A DNA stretch of 26,880 nt from Bacillota bacterium (GCA_023390635.1 JAEWCM010000157.1:1-26880); one strand, 5' to 3'; positions 6,618 to 14,870 are shown, counted from the stretch's first letter. Made by a program: numbers and translations. The notes: generated from the letters alone by a model not told the origin.

Positions 6618-8354
6618 TCAAACTTTAAATTGTTGTACCAGTACATTAAGATTCTGCGCCATTTCAGCTTGACTTTGCGTTACTTTAGCCACTTGATCCA
6701 TGCCCTTAGATGTTTCATTCATATTCACAGAGATTTCCTGAGAGCTATTAGTAACCTCTTCCACAGAACCGTTGACATTTTGCAAAGCCAAATTAATCTT
6801 TTCAATAGAGGCAGCCATTTGTTCAGCTGTCGATGCGAAATTTTCCACCAGATTGCGGACAGTATCAGCATCCTTGGCATAATCCACTCCCGTTTGAACG
6901 GAAATTTCATAATCTGGCGTCACTTTTTCATCAATAAAACTCAAAATCTCAGAAGCATTTTGCGATAAGTTGCCGAAAGCGCTCTGGACCCTTCCAATCA
7001 CACTTTGAATTCCTGTGACGGTCTCTGCCGACTGCTCAGCCAGTTTGCGCACTTCCTCTGCCACAACAGCAAATCCCTTACCCTGTTCACCAGCCCTTGC
7101 TGCTTCAATCGCTGCATTGAGAGCCAGCAAATTCGTTTGTCCGGCAATATCAGAAATAGTTTTGGCCATCACATCAATTTCTTTAACTACCTCTCCCTCG
7201 GCAATGGCTTTGAGAATACCGGCCTGTTTCTGCTCATAGATTCGATTAGCCTCATCCCGGGATTTCTCTGCTTCACTTTTCATGCTGGCAGCCCGCTTTT
7301 CAATATCTTGTACAAGACCATATCCGTCTTTAGCTCTTTCCGAAAGATCTTCTGCCCCTTTGGCAATTTCAGCACCGGAAGCCATGACTTCCTGGGTGGA
7401 AGCCGATGTTTCTTCCATCCCTGCCACGATTTGTTCTGTAGCTGAACTGACACTTTGACCTTGAGCCGTCACCTGCTCAGTGGAAGCAGACAATTCTTCA
7501 CTGGAAGCACTCATATTCTCCGCAGTCTCCAGTACCTGTCTTAAAAGGCTTTGCATATTTTTACCCACATCAGCAAAGGACTTAGCCAACATCCCGATCT
7601 CATCTTTACGTCGTAAAAGCTTTTCCGGCATCTCCAGGGAAAAGTCACCTGAAGCGAAGACTGCCGCTTGTTGAGCTGCCGCCTTAATTCCTCGACTAAG
7701 CAGAATACCAATGATCGTACTAATTCCTATTGACAATAAAATCGATAGTGTCCCTAAGAAAATCACAAAATTTGTGGCTAATTTGTAATCATTCTCTGCC
7801 TGGGCCGCGACTGTATCTGCACTATTAATGGCCTGATCAACCAGAGCCTGAATAGCAGTCTGAGTTTTCGTCTGGGCTTCTTTAGCCTGAGCGTTAATTT
7901 CAATCGCTTGCTGAAAATCTCCTCCCTTGACAGCCTCTATCGCCTTGTTCCGTAAACTCCGGTAAGCAGCAAGCTGGGTCTCAAAATTTTGAACCAAACT
8001 CTGCTCCTCACCAGATAAAGACATACTCTTGTAAGTGTTCAACAGTTCATCAGCTTTAGCCACATTTTCGCTGATTCCTTTTTCCGCATCACTGATCACA
8101 TTCTGATCATTTACAACCTGAGACTGCCATATAATCTGTTCCATTTTGGCCCCTGTATCGCTGAACAGTTGGTTAATGCTCTCCAAGGTTACGATGGAGT
8201 CCATGCTGCTGCCTGATAATTTTTTCACATCATCATTAAGCGTTCTAAAATTCACATAACTGATCACATTAATTAATAAAATCAGCAAACAAATAAATCC
8301 AAATCCCAACCATAATTTAGTATTGGTTTTAAGATTCGTAAACCACTTTGTCAT
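6618..8354 (-). CDS. Methyl-accepting chemotaxis protein
   Basis: 578 residues. Transmembrane segment 1 at about 14-32, a helical extracytoplasmic domain of about 160 residues resembling a four-helix-bundle sensor, transmembrane segment 2 at about 194-216, a HAMP region, and a long cytoplasmic coiled-coil. The signalling tip is intact: NLLALNAAIEAARAGEQGKG around residue 410, followed by FAVVAEEVRKLAEQS. It signals to CheA/CheW, none of which is in this window. The ligand cannot be read. ATG start behind AAGGAGAG at six bases. It stands alone, with a candidate SigD-type promoter upstream and a strong hairpin downstream. Confidence 0.95.
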   Translation of the reverse strand: MTKWFTNLKTNTKLWLGFGFICLLILLINVISYVNFRTLNDDVKKLSGSSMDSIVTLESINQLFSDTGAKMEQIIWQSQVVNDQNVISDAEKGISENVAKADELLNTYKSMSLSGEEQSLVQNFETQLAAYRSLRNKAIEAVKGGDFQQAIEINAQAKEAQTKTQTAIQALVDQAINSADTVAAQAENDYKLATNFVIFLGTLSILLSIGISTIIGILLSRGIKAAAQQAAVFASGDFSLEMPEKLLRRKDEIGMLAKSFADVGKNMQSLLRQVLETAENMSASSEELSASTEQVTAQGQSVSSATEQIVAGMEETSASTQEVMASGAEIAKGAEDLSERAKDGYGLVQDIEKRAASMKSEAEKSRDEANRIYEQKQAGILKAIAEGEVVKEIDVMAKTISDIAGQTNLLALNAAIEAARAGEQGKGFAVVAEEVRKLAEQSAETVTGIQSVIGRVQSAFGNLSQNASEILSFIDEKVTPDYEISVQTGVDYAKDADTVRNLVENFASTAEQMAASIEKINLALQNVNGSVEEVTNSSQEISVNMNETSKGMDQVAKVTQSQAEMAQNLNVLVQQFKV

Positions 8355-8543
8355 TCACATCTCTCCTTAACTCTGTCAAATTTATTACTGTCGAAGAAAA
8401 ATATTCACTTACTTTATCAGACTCTCACCTTATTCTTTAAGTACTGGAAACCAAATAGAAAATATGATAGAGAAAACTACCTTAAGTATATAATTCAATT
8501 CGCATAATTGCCATGGCTTTTTAAGCTTTTTTATTTTTCTTGA
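8355..8543. other. Intergenic stretch without a recognisable gene
   Basis: AT-rich DNA between the chemoreceptor start and the ferritin relic. Apart from the candidate SigD promoter nothing coding is seen. TTGACA at 8540-8545 on the plus strand resembles a -35 box but has no good -10 partner, so it may be the remnant of the lost ferritin promoter or chance. Confidence 0.5.
8414..8439 (-). promoter_or_regulatory. Candidate SigD (sigma-28) promoter of the chemoreceptor gene
   Basis: On the minus strand TAAA (8436-8439) is followed after 14 bases by TCTGATAA (8414-8421), six of eight matches to the motility-sigma -10 consensus GCCGATAA. It is 60 bases upstream of the start codon. The spacer is one base shorter than the usual 15. 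Motility-sigma control is common for chemoreceptors. Confidence 0.4.
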
Positions 8544-8573
8544 CAATGTCCTTCTTTTTCTAAATTTCCAGTC

Positions 8574-8966
8574 AATTTTTTCACAGTTCAGATTGCTGAG
8601 GAAAACTTTCATGCCTCAAAGTTTTACGACTACATTAATGCCACCGACGGCACTGTTAGTATCGAAGGCATTCCTGAACCGATGCATGGTTTTTCGTCAA
8701 TTTTGGATGCATTTCATAAAGCCCTTGCTCACGAAAAGAAAGTTACCGCCCGCATCTACCATTTGATGGACACAGCCACCGAAGAAAAAGAGCATGCCAC
8801 AATCAGCTTCCTAAAATGGTTTATTGATGAGCAGGTGGAAGAGGAATCCACCTTTACCAATGTTATTCGGAAATTAGAACGAATCGGCGATGATCCTAAT
8901 GCACTTTATGCCTTAGATACAGAGCTGGCTCAACGTCAGTTTATTCCTCCCACACCGGCCAATTAA
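8574..8966 (+). pseudogene. Ferritin, 5'-truncated relic
   Basis: The frame from about 8574 to the stop at 8964-8966 encodes ferritin from helix B onward. AEENFH keeps the ExxH ferroxidase ligands; HEKKVTARIYHL and WFIDEQVEEE supply the later glutamate and glutamine positions, and the C-terminus DTELAQRQF is complete. The first helix (about 48 residues, with the first ferroxidase glutamate) is missing. There is an in-frame TGA at 8541-8543 and no start codon or ribosome site before the homology begins. The first in-frame ATG (8682) would drop half of the fold. No N-terminal ferritin sequence was found in the other upstream frames. It is the only plus-strand gene between 2765 and 23892. Confidence 0.75.
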
Positions 8967-8997
8967 ATAGAAATATTATGGAGAAATTATAGGAAAA

Positions 8998-9027
8998 GGG
9001 CTGCTGCACTCTCTTGTGCAGCAGCCC
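8998..9027. terminator. Bidirectional terminator hairpin
   Basis: Perfect 12-base arms GGGCTGCTGCAC (8998-9009) and 9016-9027 with loop TCTCTT. On the minus strand it is followed by TTTTCCTATAATTT and lies 13 bases past the gcvPB stop, ending the glycine cleavage operon. On the plus strand it follows the ferritin relic. Confidence 0.85.
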
Positions 9028-9039
9028 TTCTTGTCATTG

Positions 9040-10524
9040 TTAACCTTTTTTCTCTTCAGTCGCTTTTTTCCACCGTAAATTGGGCTTCCGTGCTGCCCCC
9101 ACCTCATCCAACCGGGAAAGAACTGTCAAGCAAGGCGCACCTTTGACTTGTTCCGGATCCTTCTCTCCTTCTTCGGCAATCCTGAGCATCGTATCTGCAA
9201 ATTCATCTAAAGAAGTTAGGGTTTCTGTTTCTGTCGGTTCAATCATCATGGCTTCTTCTACAATTAACGGGAAATAAATAGTAGGCGGATGATAGTCATA
9301 GTCAAGTAATCTCTTGGCAATATCAAGGGTATGGATTCCTTTTTCTTTAAATCCTTTAGAAGTAATCACAAATTCATGTTTACATGTGCGGTCATAAGGA
9401 AGATGATAGTACTTCTTTAAACGGCTCATTAAATAATTAGCATTCAGTACAGCCGTTTCCGCCACTTCCTTCAGTCCTTCATCTCCTAACGTTTTGATAT
9501 AAGTATAGGCACGCACTACTACTCCGAAATTAGCATAAAAAGAACGCATTTTCCCAATCGAATGAGGCCGCTCATAATCCAGGAAAAACTCCCCGGTCTT
9601 CCTTTTTCCGATCACTGGAACAGGCAAATAGGGAAGCAGAAAAGACTTCACTCCCACCGGACCTGCCCCTGGCCCACCTCCGCCATGAGGGGTAGAAAAG
9701 GTCTTGTGTAAATTCAAATGCACCACGTCAAAGCCCATATCTCCAGGCCGGGCAATTCCCATAATGGCATTGGCATTGGCCCCATCATAATACAAAAGGC
9801 CCCCTGCATCATGTATAATGTCAGCAATCTTGATGATATTTTCGTCAAACAGTCCCAGAGTATTGGGATTGGTCAGCATAAGTGCAGCCGTCTCGTCATC
9901 CGCTAACTGCCGCAAAGCAGCCAGATCAACCCCGCCCCTTTCGTCTGAGGGAACCTGTACCATCTCATATCCGGCCATTGTTGCTGTCGCCGGATTGGTG
10001 CCATGGGCTGAATCAGGTACAATCACCTTTTTTCTTTTATAGTCTCCACGCTGCTCATGGTAGGCTTTGATCATTAAAATCCCGGTCTGCTCCCCATGCG
10101 CTCCTGCTGCTGGCTGGAGAGTAAACCCATCCATTCCGGTAATAGCACACAGATCCTTTTCCAGATCAGCCATCAGCCACAGCGCTCCTTGCACCATCGA
10201 TTCAGGCTGATATGGGTGAAGGGCAGTAAAACCAGGTAACCGGGCCAACTGCTCATTAATTTTTGGATTATACTTCATGGTACACGATCCTAATGGATAG
10301 AAACCCGTATCAACTCCATAGTTCAATGTGGATAAATGGGTAAAATGGCGCACCACCTCTACTTCCGAAACCTCCGGAAGATCCGGTTCTTCAATTCTAA
10401 TCATGGTTTCAGGGAGAAGTTCGGCCCATTCTATCTGGGGAACATCGCATCCCGGTAAATTCATGCCTTTGCGGCCAGGAGCGCCCAGTTCAAAGATCAG
10501 AGGTTCCAATTCACTGTTTTTCAT
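9040..10524 (-). CDS. gcvPB: Glycine dehydrogenase (decarboxylating) subunit 2
   Basis: 494 residues, the usual length of the C-terminal half of split P-protein. The PLP-binding lysine is K274 in NLHKTFSTPHGGGGPG. With GcvPA it decarboxylates glycine and passes the aminomethyl group to the lipoyl arm of GcvH; the reaction is reversible. The start ATG overlaps the gcvPA stop by four bases (ATGA), so translation is probably coupled. Last gene of the operon. Dihydrolipoyl dehydrogenase (GcvL) is not in the window and must be supplied elsewhere. Confidence 0.97.
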   Translation of the reverse strand: MKNSELEPLIFELGAPGRKGMNLPGCDVPQIEWAELLPETMIRIEEPDLPEVSEVEVVRHFTHLSTLNYGVDTGFYPLGSCTMKYNPKINEQLARLPGFTALHPYQPESMVQGALWLMADLEKDLCAITGMDGFTLQPAAGAHGEQTGILMIKAYHEQRGDYKRKKVIVPDSAHGTNPATATMAGYEMVQVPSDERGGVDLAALRQLADDETAALMLTNPNTLGLFDENIIKIADIIHDAGGLLYYDGANANAIMGIARPGDMGFDVVHLNLHKTFSTPHGGGGPGAGPVGVKSFLLPYLPVPVIGKRKTGEFFLDYERPHSIGKMRSFYANFGVVVRAYTYIKTLGDEGLKEVAETAVLNANYLMSRLKKYYHLPYDRTCKHEFVITSKGFKEKGIHTLDIAKRLLDYDYHPPTIYFPLIVEEAMMIEPTETETLTSLDEFADTMLRIAEEGEKDPEQVKGAPCLTVLSRLDEVGAARKPNLRWKKATEEKKG

Positions 10525-11861
10525 CCCATTTCCCCCAATCGATTCACCAGCGTATCAATTTCCTCTTTACTTTTCGTTTCTGTGACGCAGAAAAGAAGAT
10601 GATGATCCAGATCAGGATAAAAACGTTTCAGATTTAAACCACCTATTATTTTGTCCTGCAAAAGTTTAGCATTAATCTGCTCCGGATCTGCTGTCGTCTC
10701 AATGATAAATTCATGGAAAAAAGGTGCGGCAAAGGCCATTTTCATTCCCGGCAAAGCAGCAATCTGTCCGGCCGCATAATGGGCTTTTTGAATATTCAGA
10801 TTGGCCAGTTCTTTTAATCCCTGCTTCCCTAAGGCACTTAGGTGCATAGTAAAGGCCAACGCACAAAGGGCTTGGTTAGAACATATGTTTGAAGTGGATT
10901 TTTCTCTGCGGATATGCTGCTCCCTGGCCTGAAGCGTTAAAACAAAACCCCTTTTCCCATCCCTATCCTTAGTCATCCCGGCAATTCGGCCAGGCATACG
11001 GCGGACATATTTCTCCTTACAAGCCATGAAGCCCAGGTAAGGACCACCGAAATTCAGACTGTTCCCTAAAGGCTGCCCTTCACCGACTACAATATCTGCT
11101 CCCCAACTACCGGGAGGCTTTAATATTCCTAATGATATTGGGTTAACAATCCCAATCATTAAGCCGCCTTGGTCATGAACCGCCTGGCTGATTTGTTCTC
11201 CTTCTTCAACAATGCCAAAAAAATTCGGTATCTGCAGGATAACCCCAGCTATAGCACCATTGAGTTTTTCCCGTAATTCTGCAAAATCCGATTCCCCATC
11301 CTGGTAGCCTGTCTCGATTATTTCAATCCCACGAGGATTAAGATAGGTTTTAAGTACCATCCTATACTCGGGGTGAACCGTTTTGGGAACTGCAATTTTC
11401 TTTTTTCGCGTAGCCTCACAAGCCATCAAGGCAGCTTCCGCCACAGCCGTAGCTCCTTCGTACATGGAAGCATTGGCCCCATCCATCCCCGTTAGTTCGC
11501 AAATCAGAGACTGGAATTCATAAATAGCCTGTAAAGTCCCTTGACTGATTTCCGGCTGATAAGGGGTGTAAGCTGTATAAAATTCTGAGCGCATCAGCAG
11601 TTGATCGATAAAAGCAGGTACATAGTGTTGATAAGCACCTGCTCCCAGGTAAGAGGTATACTCGTCAAGATTTTTATTCCTTCCGGCCAGGCCTTTTAGA
11701 TGAGCAGACGCCGTCTGCTCCGGCATTGCTTTGCCGATGCCCATAGAATCCTTAAACCTTACCTCCTCCGGAATATCACAAAAGAGATCAGCTAATGCCT
11801 GAACACCAATTTCCGCCAACATTCTTTCTCTTTCTTGCTCCGTATGGGCTACGTAACTCAT
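10521..11861 (-). CDS. gcvPA: Glycine dehydrogenase (decarboxylating) subunit 1
   Basis: 446 residues, full length for the N-terminal half of the split P-protein. Family motifs are visible: YTPYQPEISQGTLQAIYEFQ, the GANASMYEGATA segment and the glycine-rich LNFGGPYLG. It forms the dimer with GcvPB; PLP is bound mainly by the partner. ATG start with AAGGAGGG upstream, 15 bases after the gcvH stop. Split P-proteins are usual in Firmicutes. Confidence 0.97.
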   Translation of the reverse strand: MSYVAHTEQERERMLAEIGVQALADLFCDIPEEVRFKDSMGIGKAMPEQTASAHLKGLAGRNKNLDEYTSYLGAGAYQHYVPAFIDQLLMRSEFYTAYTPYQPEISQGTLQAIYEFQSLICELTGMDGANASMYEGATAVAEAALMACEATRKKKIAVPKTVHPEYRMVLKTYLNPRGIEIIETGYQDGESDFAELREKLNGAIAGVILQIPNFFGIVEEGEQISQAVHDQGGLMIGIVNPISLGILKPPGSWGADIVVGEGQPLGNSLNFGGPYLGFMACKEKYVRRMPGRIAGMTKDRDGKRGFVLTLQAREQHIRREKSTSNICSNQALCALAFTMHLSALGKQGLKELANLNIQKAHYAAGQIAALPGMKMAFAAPFFHEFIIETTADPEQINAKLLQDKIIGGLNLKRFYPDLDHHLLFCVTETKSKEEIDTLVNRLGEMG

Positions 11862-11876
11862 TCCTTGCCTCCCTCC

Positions 11877-12260
11877 TTAGCCTTCTTCACTCACGAACAC
11901 CTTATAATCATCAGCACTCATCATGACAGTTAATGGTTCAAGTACTTTGGTTTCGATCTTAATCAACCAGCCTGCACCATAAGGATCAGAATTTAGAAGT
12001 TCCGGATTATCCAAAACCTCCTCATTGATGGCCACTACTTTTCCGCTCACAGGCGCATGGATTTCTGAAACCGCTTTCACCGATTCGATCGTTCCATAAC
12101 CCTCCCCTGCTGTTACCTCGTCATCGACTTCCGGTAATTCAACAAAGACCACGTCCCCTAAACTTTCCTGTGCATGATCTGTAATTCCTATCGTCACTGT
12201 ATCCCCTTCAACCATTACCCAATCATGTTCCTTGGTATACTTCAGATCTGCCAAATTCAT
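11877..12260 (-). CDS. gcvH: Glycine cleavage system H protein
   Basis: 127 residues from the chosen start. The lipoyl attachment lysine is K62 in GTIESVKAVSEI, followed by the conserved APVSGKVVAIN and LNSDPYGAGWLIKI segments. It carries the aminomethyl group between P and T proteins on its lipoyl arm. An in-frame ATG lies six codons upstream (12276-12278), but the GGAGGAGG ribosome site overlaps it and is eight bases before the ATG at 12258-12260, so the shorter form is preferred. Between gcvT (37-base gap) and gcvPA. Confidence 0.96.
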   Translation of the reverse strand: MNLADLKYTKEHDWVMVEGDTVTIGITDHAQESLGDVVFVELPEVDDEVTAGEGYGTIESVKAVSEIHAPVSGKVVAINEEVLDNPELLNSDPYGAGWLIKIETKVLEPLTVMMSADDYKVFVSEEG

Positions 12261-12297
12261 TACATATTCCTCCTCCATATTTTGATTATCCTTTTAT

Positions 12298-13410
12298 TTA
12301 TTTCTTTCTTTTATAAAAGGGAGCGGGCACAATCCTCCCTTTGACAGGTTTATTGCGTATCAGTACAGACAACTCATTTCCTATCACAGCATGGTCAACT
12401 TCTACCAGGGCTAAAGCAATATTTTTTTTTAATGTAGGCGAATAAGACCCTGAGGTGATATATCCGATACTCTGTCCCTCTTTTACAACAGGATAAGCGG
12501 CGCGGGCAATCCCTTTTTCCATCATTTCCATGCCGACTAAACGTCTTCTGACTCCCTGCTCTTTTTGTGCCAATAATGCAGTTTTCCCCAGAAAGTTTTC
12601 TTTTTTATCCAGCTTCACAAACATACTAATACCCGCTTCCAACGGAGAAATTTCTTCCCCCAGTTCGTGTCCATACAACGGCAGCCTGGCCTCCAACCGC
12701 AAAGTATCGCGAGCACCTAATCCAGCCGGTTTGATTCCTTCATCTTTTCCTTCCTTAAGAACCGCATCCCAGAGGTGACAGGCCTGTTCAGGATCAAAAT
12801 AAAACTCGAATCCATCTTCCCCCGTATAACCCGTCCGGGAAATCAAGCAAGGAACACCGGCAATTTTCCCCTCCTTAAACCAATAATATTTAATCTGTCC
12901 TAAATCAATATCAGTGAGGCGTTGGAGAATTCTTTCTCCATTCGGTCCTTGCAACGCCAGTTGGGCTGTTTGATCGGAGATATTCTCCACATTTACTGCA
13001 AAACGGGCTGCATGTTCTTCAATCCACGCAAAATCTTTTCCAATGTTGGATGCGTTGATCACTAAGTAAAAATGGCGGGCATTGAAACGATAAACCAGCA
13101 AATCATCTACAATTCCCCCATGGGGATAACACATCGGGGTATATAGAATTTGTCCATCTCCGATCCTGGCCACATCATTAGGCAGCAAATATTGCAGGAA
13201 AGGCAAAGCCTCTTCGCCTTTGACGATCACTTCCCCCATATGGGAAACATCAAATAATCCCGCCGCTGTCCTTACCGCCTGGTGTTCTTCAAGCACCCCT
13301 CCATATTGAACAGGCATAGCCCATCCTCCAAAATCCGTCATCTTGGCTCCGGCAGCTTTATGTTTTTCATAAAGAGGCGTTTGTCTCCCTGGGGATAAAT
13401 TATCGGACAA
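12298..13410 (-). CDS. gcvT: Aminomethyltransferase (glycine cleavage T protein)
   Basis: 370 residues. N-terminal folate-binding domain with MTDFGGWAMPVQYGG, FDVSHMGEV and the conserved aspartates in HGGIVDDLLVYRF, and a C-terminal barrel with RAAYPVV and GYITSGSYSPTLKKNIALALV. It moves the methylene group from GcvH to tetrahydrofolate, releasing ammonia. The start is TTG: a TGA lies two codons upstream in frame, and AGGAG is nine bases before the TTG. First gene of the operon, behind the glycine riboswitch. Confidence 0.96.
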   Translation of the reverse strand: MSDNLSPGRQTPLYEKHKAAGAKMTDFGGWAMPVQYGGVLEEHQAVRTAAGLFDVSHMGEVIVKGEEALPFLQYLLPNDVARIGDGQILYTPMCYPHGGIVDDLLVYRFNARHFYLVINASNIGKDFAWIEEHAARFAVNVENISDQTAQLALQGPNGERILQRLTDIDLGQIKYYWFKEGKIAGVPCLISRTGYTGEDGFEFYFDPEQACHLWDAVLKEGKDEGIKPAGLGARDTLRLEARLPLYGHELGEEISPLEAGISMFVKLDKKENFLGKTALLAQKEQGVRRRLVGMEMMEKGIARAAYPVVKEGQSIGYITSGSYSPTLKKNIALALVEVDHAVIGNELSVLIRNKPVKGRIVPAPFYKRKK

Positions 13411-13486
13411 AATTCAACACTCCTCTCAAATACCTAAATTTTCCCATAAATGTAACACAGGAAATTATCTCCTAGGCATAAATAAA

Positions 13487-13690
13487 GGACAGAGGAAAGT
13501 ACGCTTCGCACTTTCCTCTGTCCTTAAACCTGAGAGATTCGCTGCCCTTGGCAGCTCCCCTTGGGTGTTCTCCATCGAGAAACTCTCCAGAGTCCCATCC
13601 TCCAGCAGTTCTTTTGCCTGAGAGTTTCTCCTCCTCTACTGCGACATAGGGAGACTTTCTCCTTCGGCGCCCTGACGGTCTCTCCTGCTG
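13487..13690 (-). ncRNA. Tandem glycine riboswitch with terminator expression platform
   Basis: Aptamer I (about 13602-13690) has P1 arms CAGCAG/CTGCTG, the motif GGGCGCCGAAGGAG and CTCTCAGGCAAAAGAAC. Aptamer II (about 13515-13596) has GGACTCTGGAGAG, ACCCAAGGGG and CTCTCAGG followed by GGACAGAGG. A 14-base-pair terminator hairpin (13487-13500 with 13510-13523, then TTTATTTAT) reuses the final AGAGG strand of aptamer II. Glycine binding should therefore hold this strand and prevent termination, switching gcvT on. This tandem arrangement ahead of gcvT is well known in Bacillus. The leader runs about 310 bases from the predicted promoter to gcvT. Confidence 0.93.
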
Positions 13691-13726
13691 AAATCATTTG
13701 GTCCTGTATTTTCACTTTATAAATTC

Positions 13727-13755
13727 ATTCTATCCAAATCTTATGCTAAAGTCTA
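13727..13755 (-). promoter_or_regulatory. Predicted SigA-type promoter of the gcv operon
   Basis: On the minus strand TAGACT (13750-13755), a 17-base spacer and TAGAAT (13727-13732) match four of six and five of six consensus bases. The start would be near 13720, about 30 bases ahead of the first riboswitch aptamer. The -35 box abuts the stop codon of the preceding gene. Confidence 0.6.
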
Positions 13756-14235
13756 CTAATCATTAATAATTTTGCGTATGGCAGTGATCAACATAGCTTG
13801 CGACTCCATATCTTCCCCATTGACCATAAACAAACATAAAAAAGGATGTTTATACTCTTTCCAGCGGTGTACCTGATGTTGTAAAGCAGCTTTATCCAGT
13901 GGCATTTGATTTTCCTCACCAGGCGGCTCCAGTGTTACAACAACACCTCTCAGCTCTAGTTCATCCAAAGCCTTAAAGGTTTTATCCAGCAGCTCATCAC
14001 TTCCGGCCATAAGAATATCCCCAGGACGAAATTGATTTTGCGTACCGGTCAAACCCAAATAAACAATCTGAACCTCCTCTTCTATCGGCTCAAGATCCTT
14101 CACCTGTTCTCTGCTGATCAGAATTACCTCGTGCCGCCCTATTTTTCCTGTGTAACCGAAATTTTCAGCCCTCTGTAAACCTAAACCCTGAGCAAAAACT
14201 TCCGGCGCTAGTTCAGTTGTTATTAAGCTTTTCAT
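13756..14235 (-). CDS. Hypothetical protein between divIVA and the gcv riboswitch
   Basis: 159 residues, not recognised. It reads as a soluble mixed alpha/beta protein: N-terminal TTELAPEVFAQGLGL, a central hydrophobic strand VQIVYLGLTGT, then RPGDILMAGSDELLDKTFKALDELELRGVVVTLE and a C-terminal half with HPFLCLFMVNGEDMESQAML. There is no signal peptide, membrane segment or cysteine cluster. A predicted promoter stands 38 bases upstream. AAAGGAG is 14 bases before the ATG, wider than usual, so the start is slightly uncertain. It is followed at once by the gcv promoter. The shared strand and position suggest a link to glycine metabolism or to divIVA, but nothing proves either. Confidence 0.6.
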   Translation of the reverse strand: MKSLITTELAPEVFAQGLGLQRAENFGYTGKIGRHEVILISREQVKDLEPIEEEVQIVYLGLTGTQNQFRPGDILMAGSDELLDKTFKALDELELRGVVVTLEPPGEENQMPLDKAALQHQVHRWKEYKHPFLCLFMVNGEDMESQAMLITAIRKIIND

Positions 14236-14272
14236 GAATTGTTAATCTTCTCCTTTAGGATGTTTGACTTAC

Positions 14273-14302
14273 ATTCTAGCACATCTGCAAAATTATGCGC
14301 AA
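14273..14302 (-). promoter_or_regulatory. Predicted promoter of the gene ending at 13756
   Basis: On the minus strand TTGCGC (14297-14302), an 18-base spacer and TAGAAT (14273-14278). The -10 box is the same hexamer as in the gcv promoter. This makes the hypothetical gene transcriptionally independent of divIVA. Confidence 0.45.
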
Positions 14303-14345
14303 GTCATTATGCATACATTTTTTTCCATATACAAGTAAATTCTAC

Positions 14346-14870
14346 TTATCTTTCTCCCTCTTGCCGCTCATACATATTGGTTAAATCTAAATGAGCATTT
14401 AGGAAAGATTTTAACTGTGTTCGAATCAATTCTCTTTTCCGAATCAACTCTTCAATTTCTTCCTGAATTTCGTTGAGCTTCTTCTGCGCCTCAGCTACCC
14501 TGCGATTTTTTTCATGCTCCGCCTCTTTCAGCAACAATTCTGCTTCATTGTGGGCGGCCTGCTTAACTTCTTCACCTGTTTGTTGTGCCAGAACCATCGT
14601 CTGTTTTAAAGTATTCTCAAGCTGACGATAATGATCTAGTTCATTTTGACTACGTTCCAATCTTTCCCGCAAATCAAAATTTTCCGAGTAAAGAAGTTCA
14701 TACTCTTTGCTGATCGTTTCCAAAAATTTATCTACTTCATCACCGGAATAACCACGCATGACCTTTCGAAAATCTTTATTTCTAATGTCAATCGGTGTAA
14801 GCTGGATTGTTTTTTTTGCCAGATCCTTTGTTTGATCTACTGTTGTGAGCGAAAAATTTCCACTGTCCAT
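14346..14870 (-). CDS. divIVA: DivIVA-family cell-division/polarity protein
   Basis: 174 residues. The conserved N-terminal block LTPIDIRNKDFRKVMRGYSGDEVDKFL begins near residue 24 and is followed by a long coiled coil (about 45-150). DivIVA binds negatively curved membrane at poles and septa. An extension of about 23 residues precedes the block; no ATG, GTG or TTG exists closer, and AGGAAGGG is nine bases before the ATG, so the long form is likely real. The start lies inside ylmH (34-base overlap). Last gene of the ylm cluster, as in B. subtilis. Confidence 0.93.
   Translation of the reverse strand: MDSGNFSLTTVDQTKDLAKKTIQLTPIDIRNKDFRKVMRGYSGDEVDKFLETISKEYELLYSENFDLRERLERSQNELDHYRQLENTLKQTMVLAQQTGEEVKQAAHNEAELLLKEAEHEKNRRVAEAQKKLNEIQEEIEELIRKRELIRTQLKSFLNAHLDLTNMYERQEGER

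Noticed and set aside
8389..8395. TGTCGAA, a match to the Spo0A box, upstream of the chemoreceptor
   Set aside because: A seven-base match is expected a few times by chance in a window of this size on two strands, and it has no supporting second site.
8430..8612. Possible 60-residue minus-strand gene upstream of the chemoreceptor
   Set aside because: Lys-rich translation of AT-rich DNA; it overlaps the ferritin relic on the other strand, which has clear homology, and has no ribosome site.
13524..13715. Possible 63-residue minus-strand coding frame upstream of gcvT
   Set aside because: It lies entirely in the glycine riboswitch aptamers, whose RNA motifs explain the sequence; no ribosome site and an unnatural Arg/Gly-rich product.
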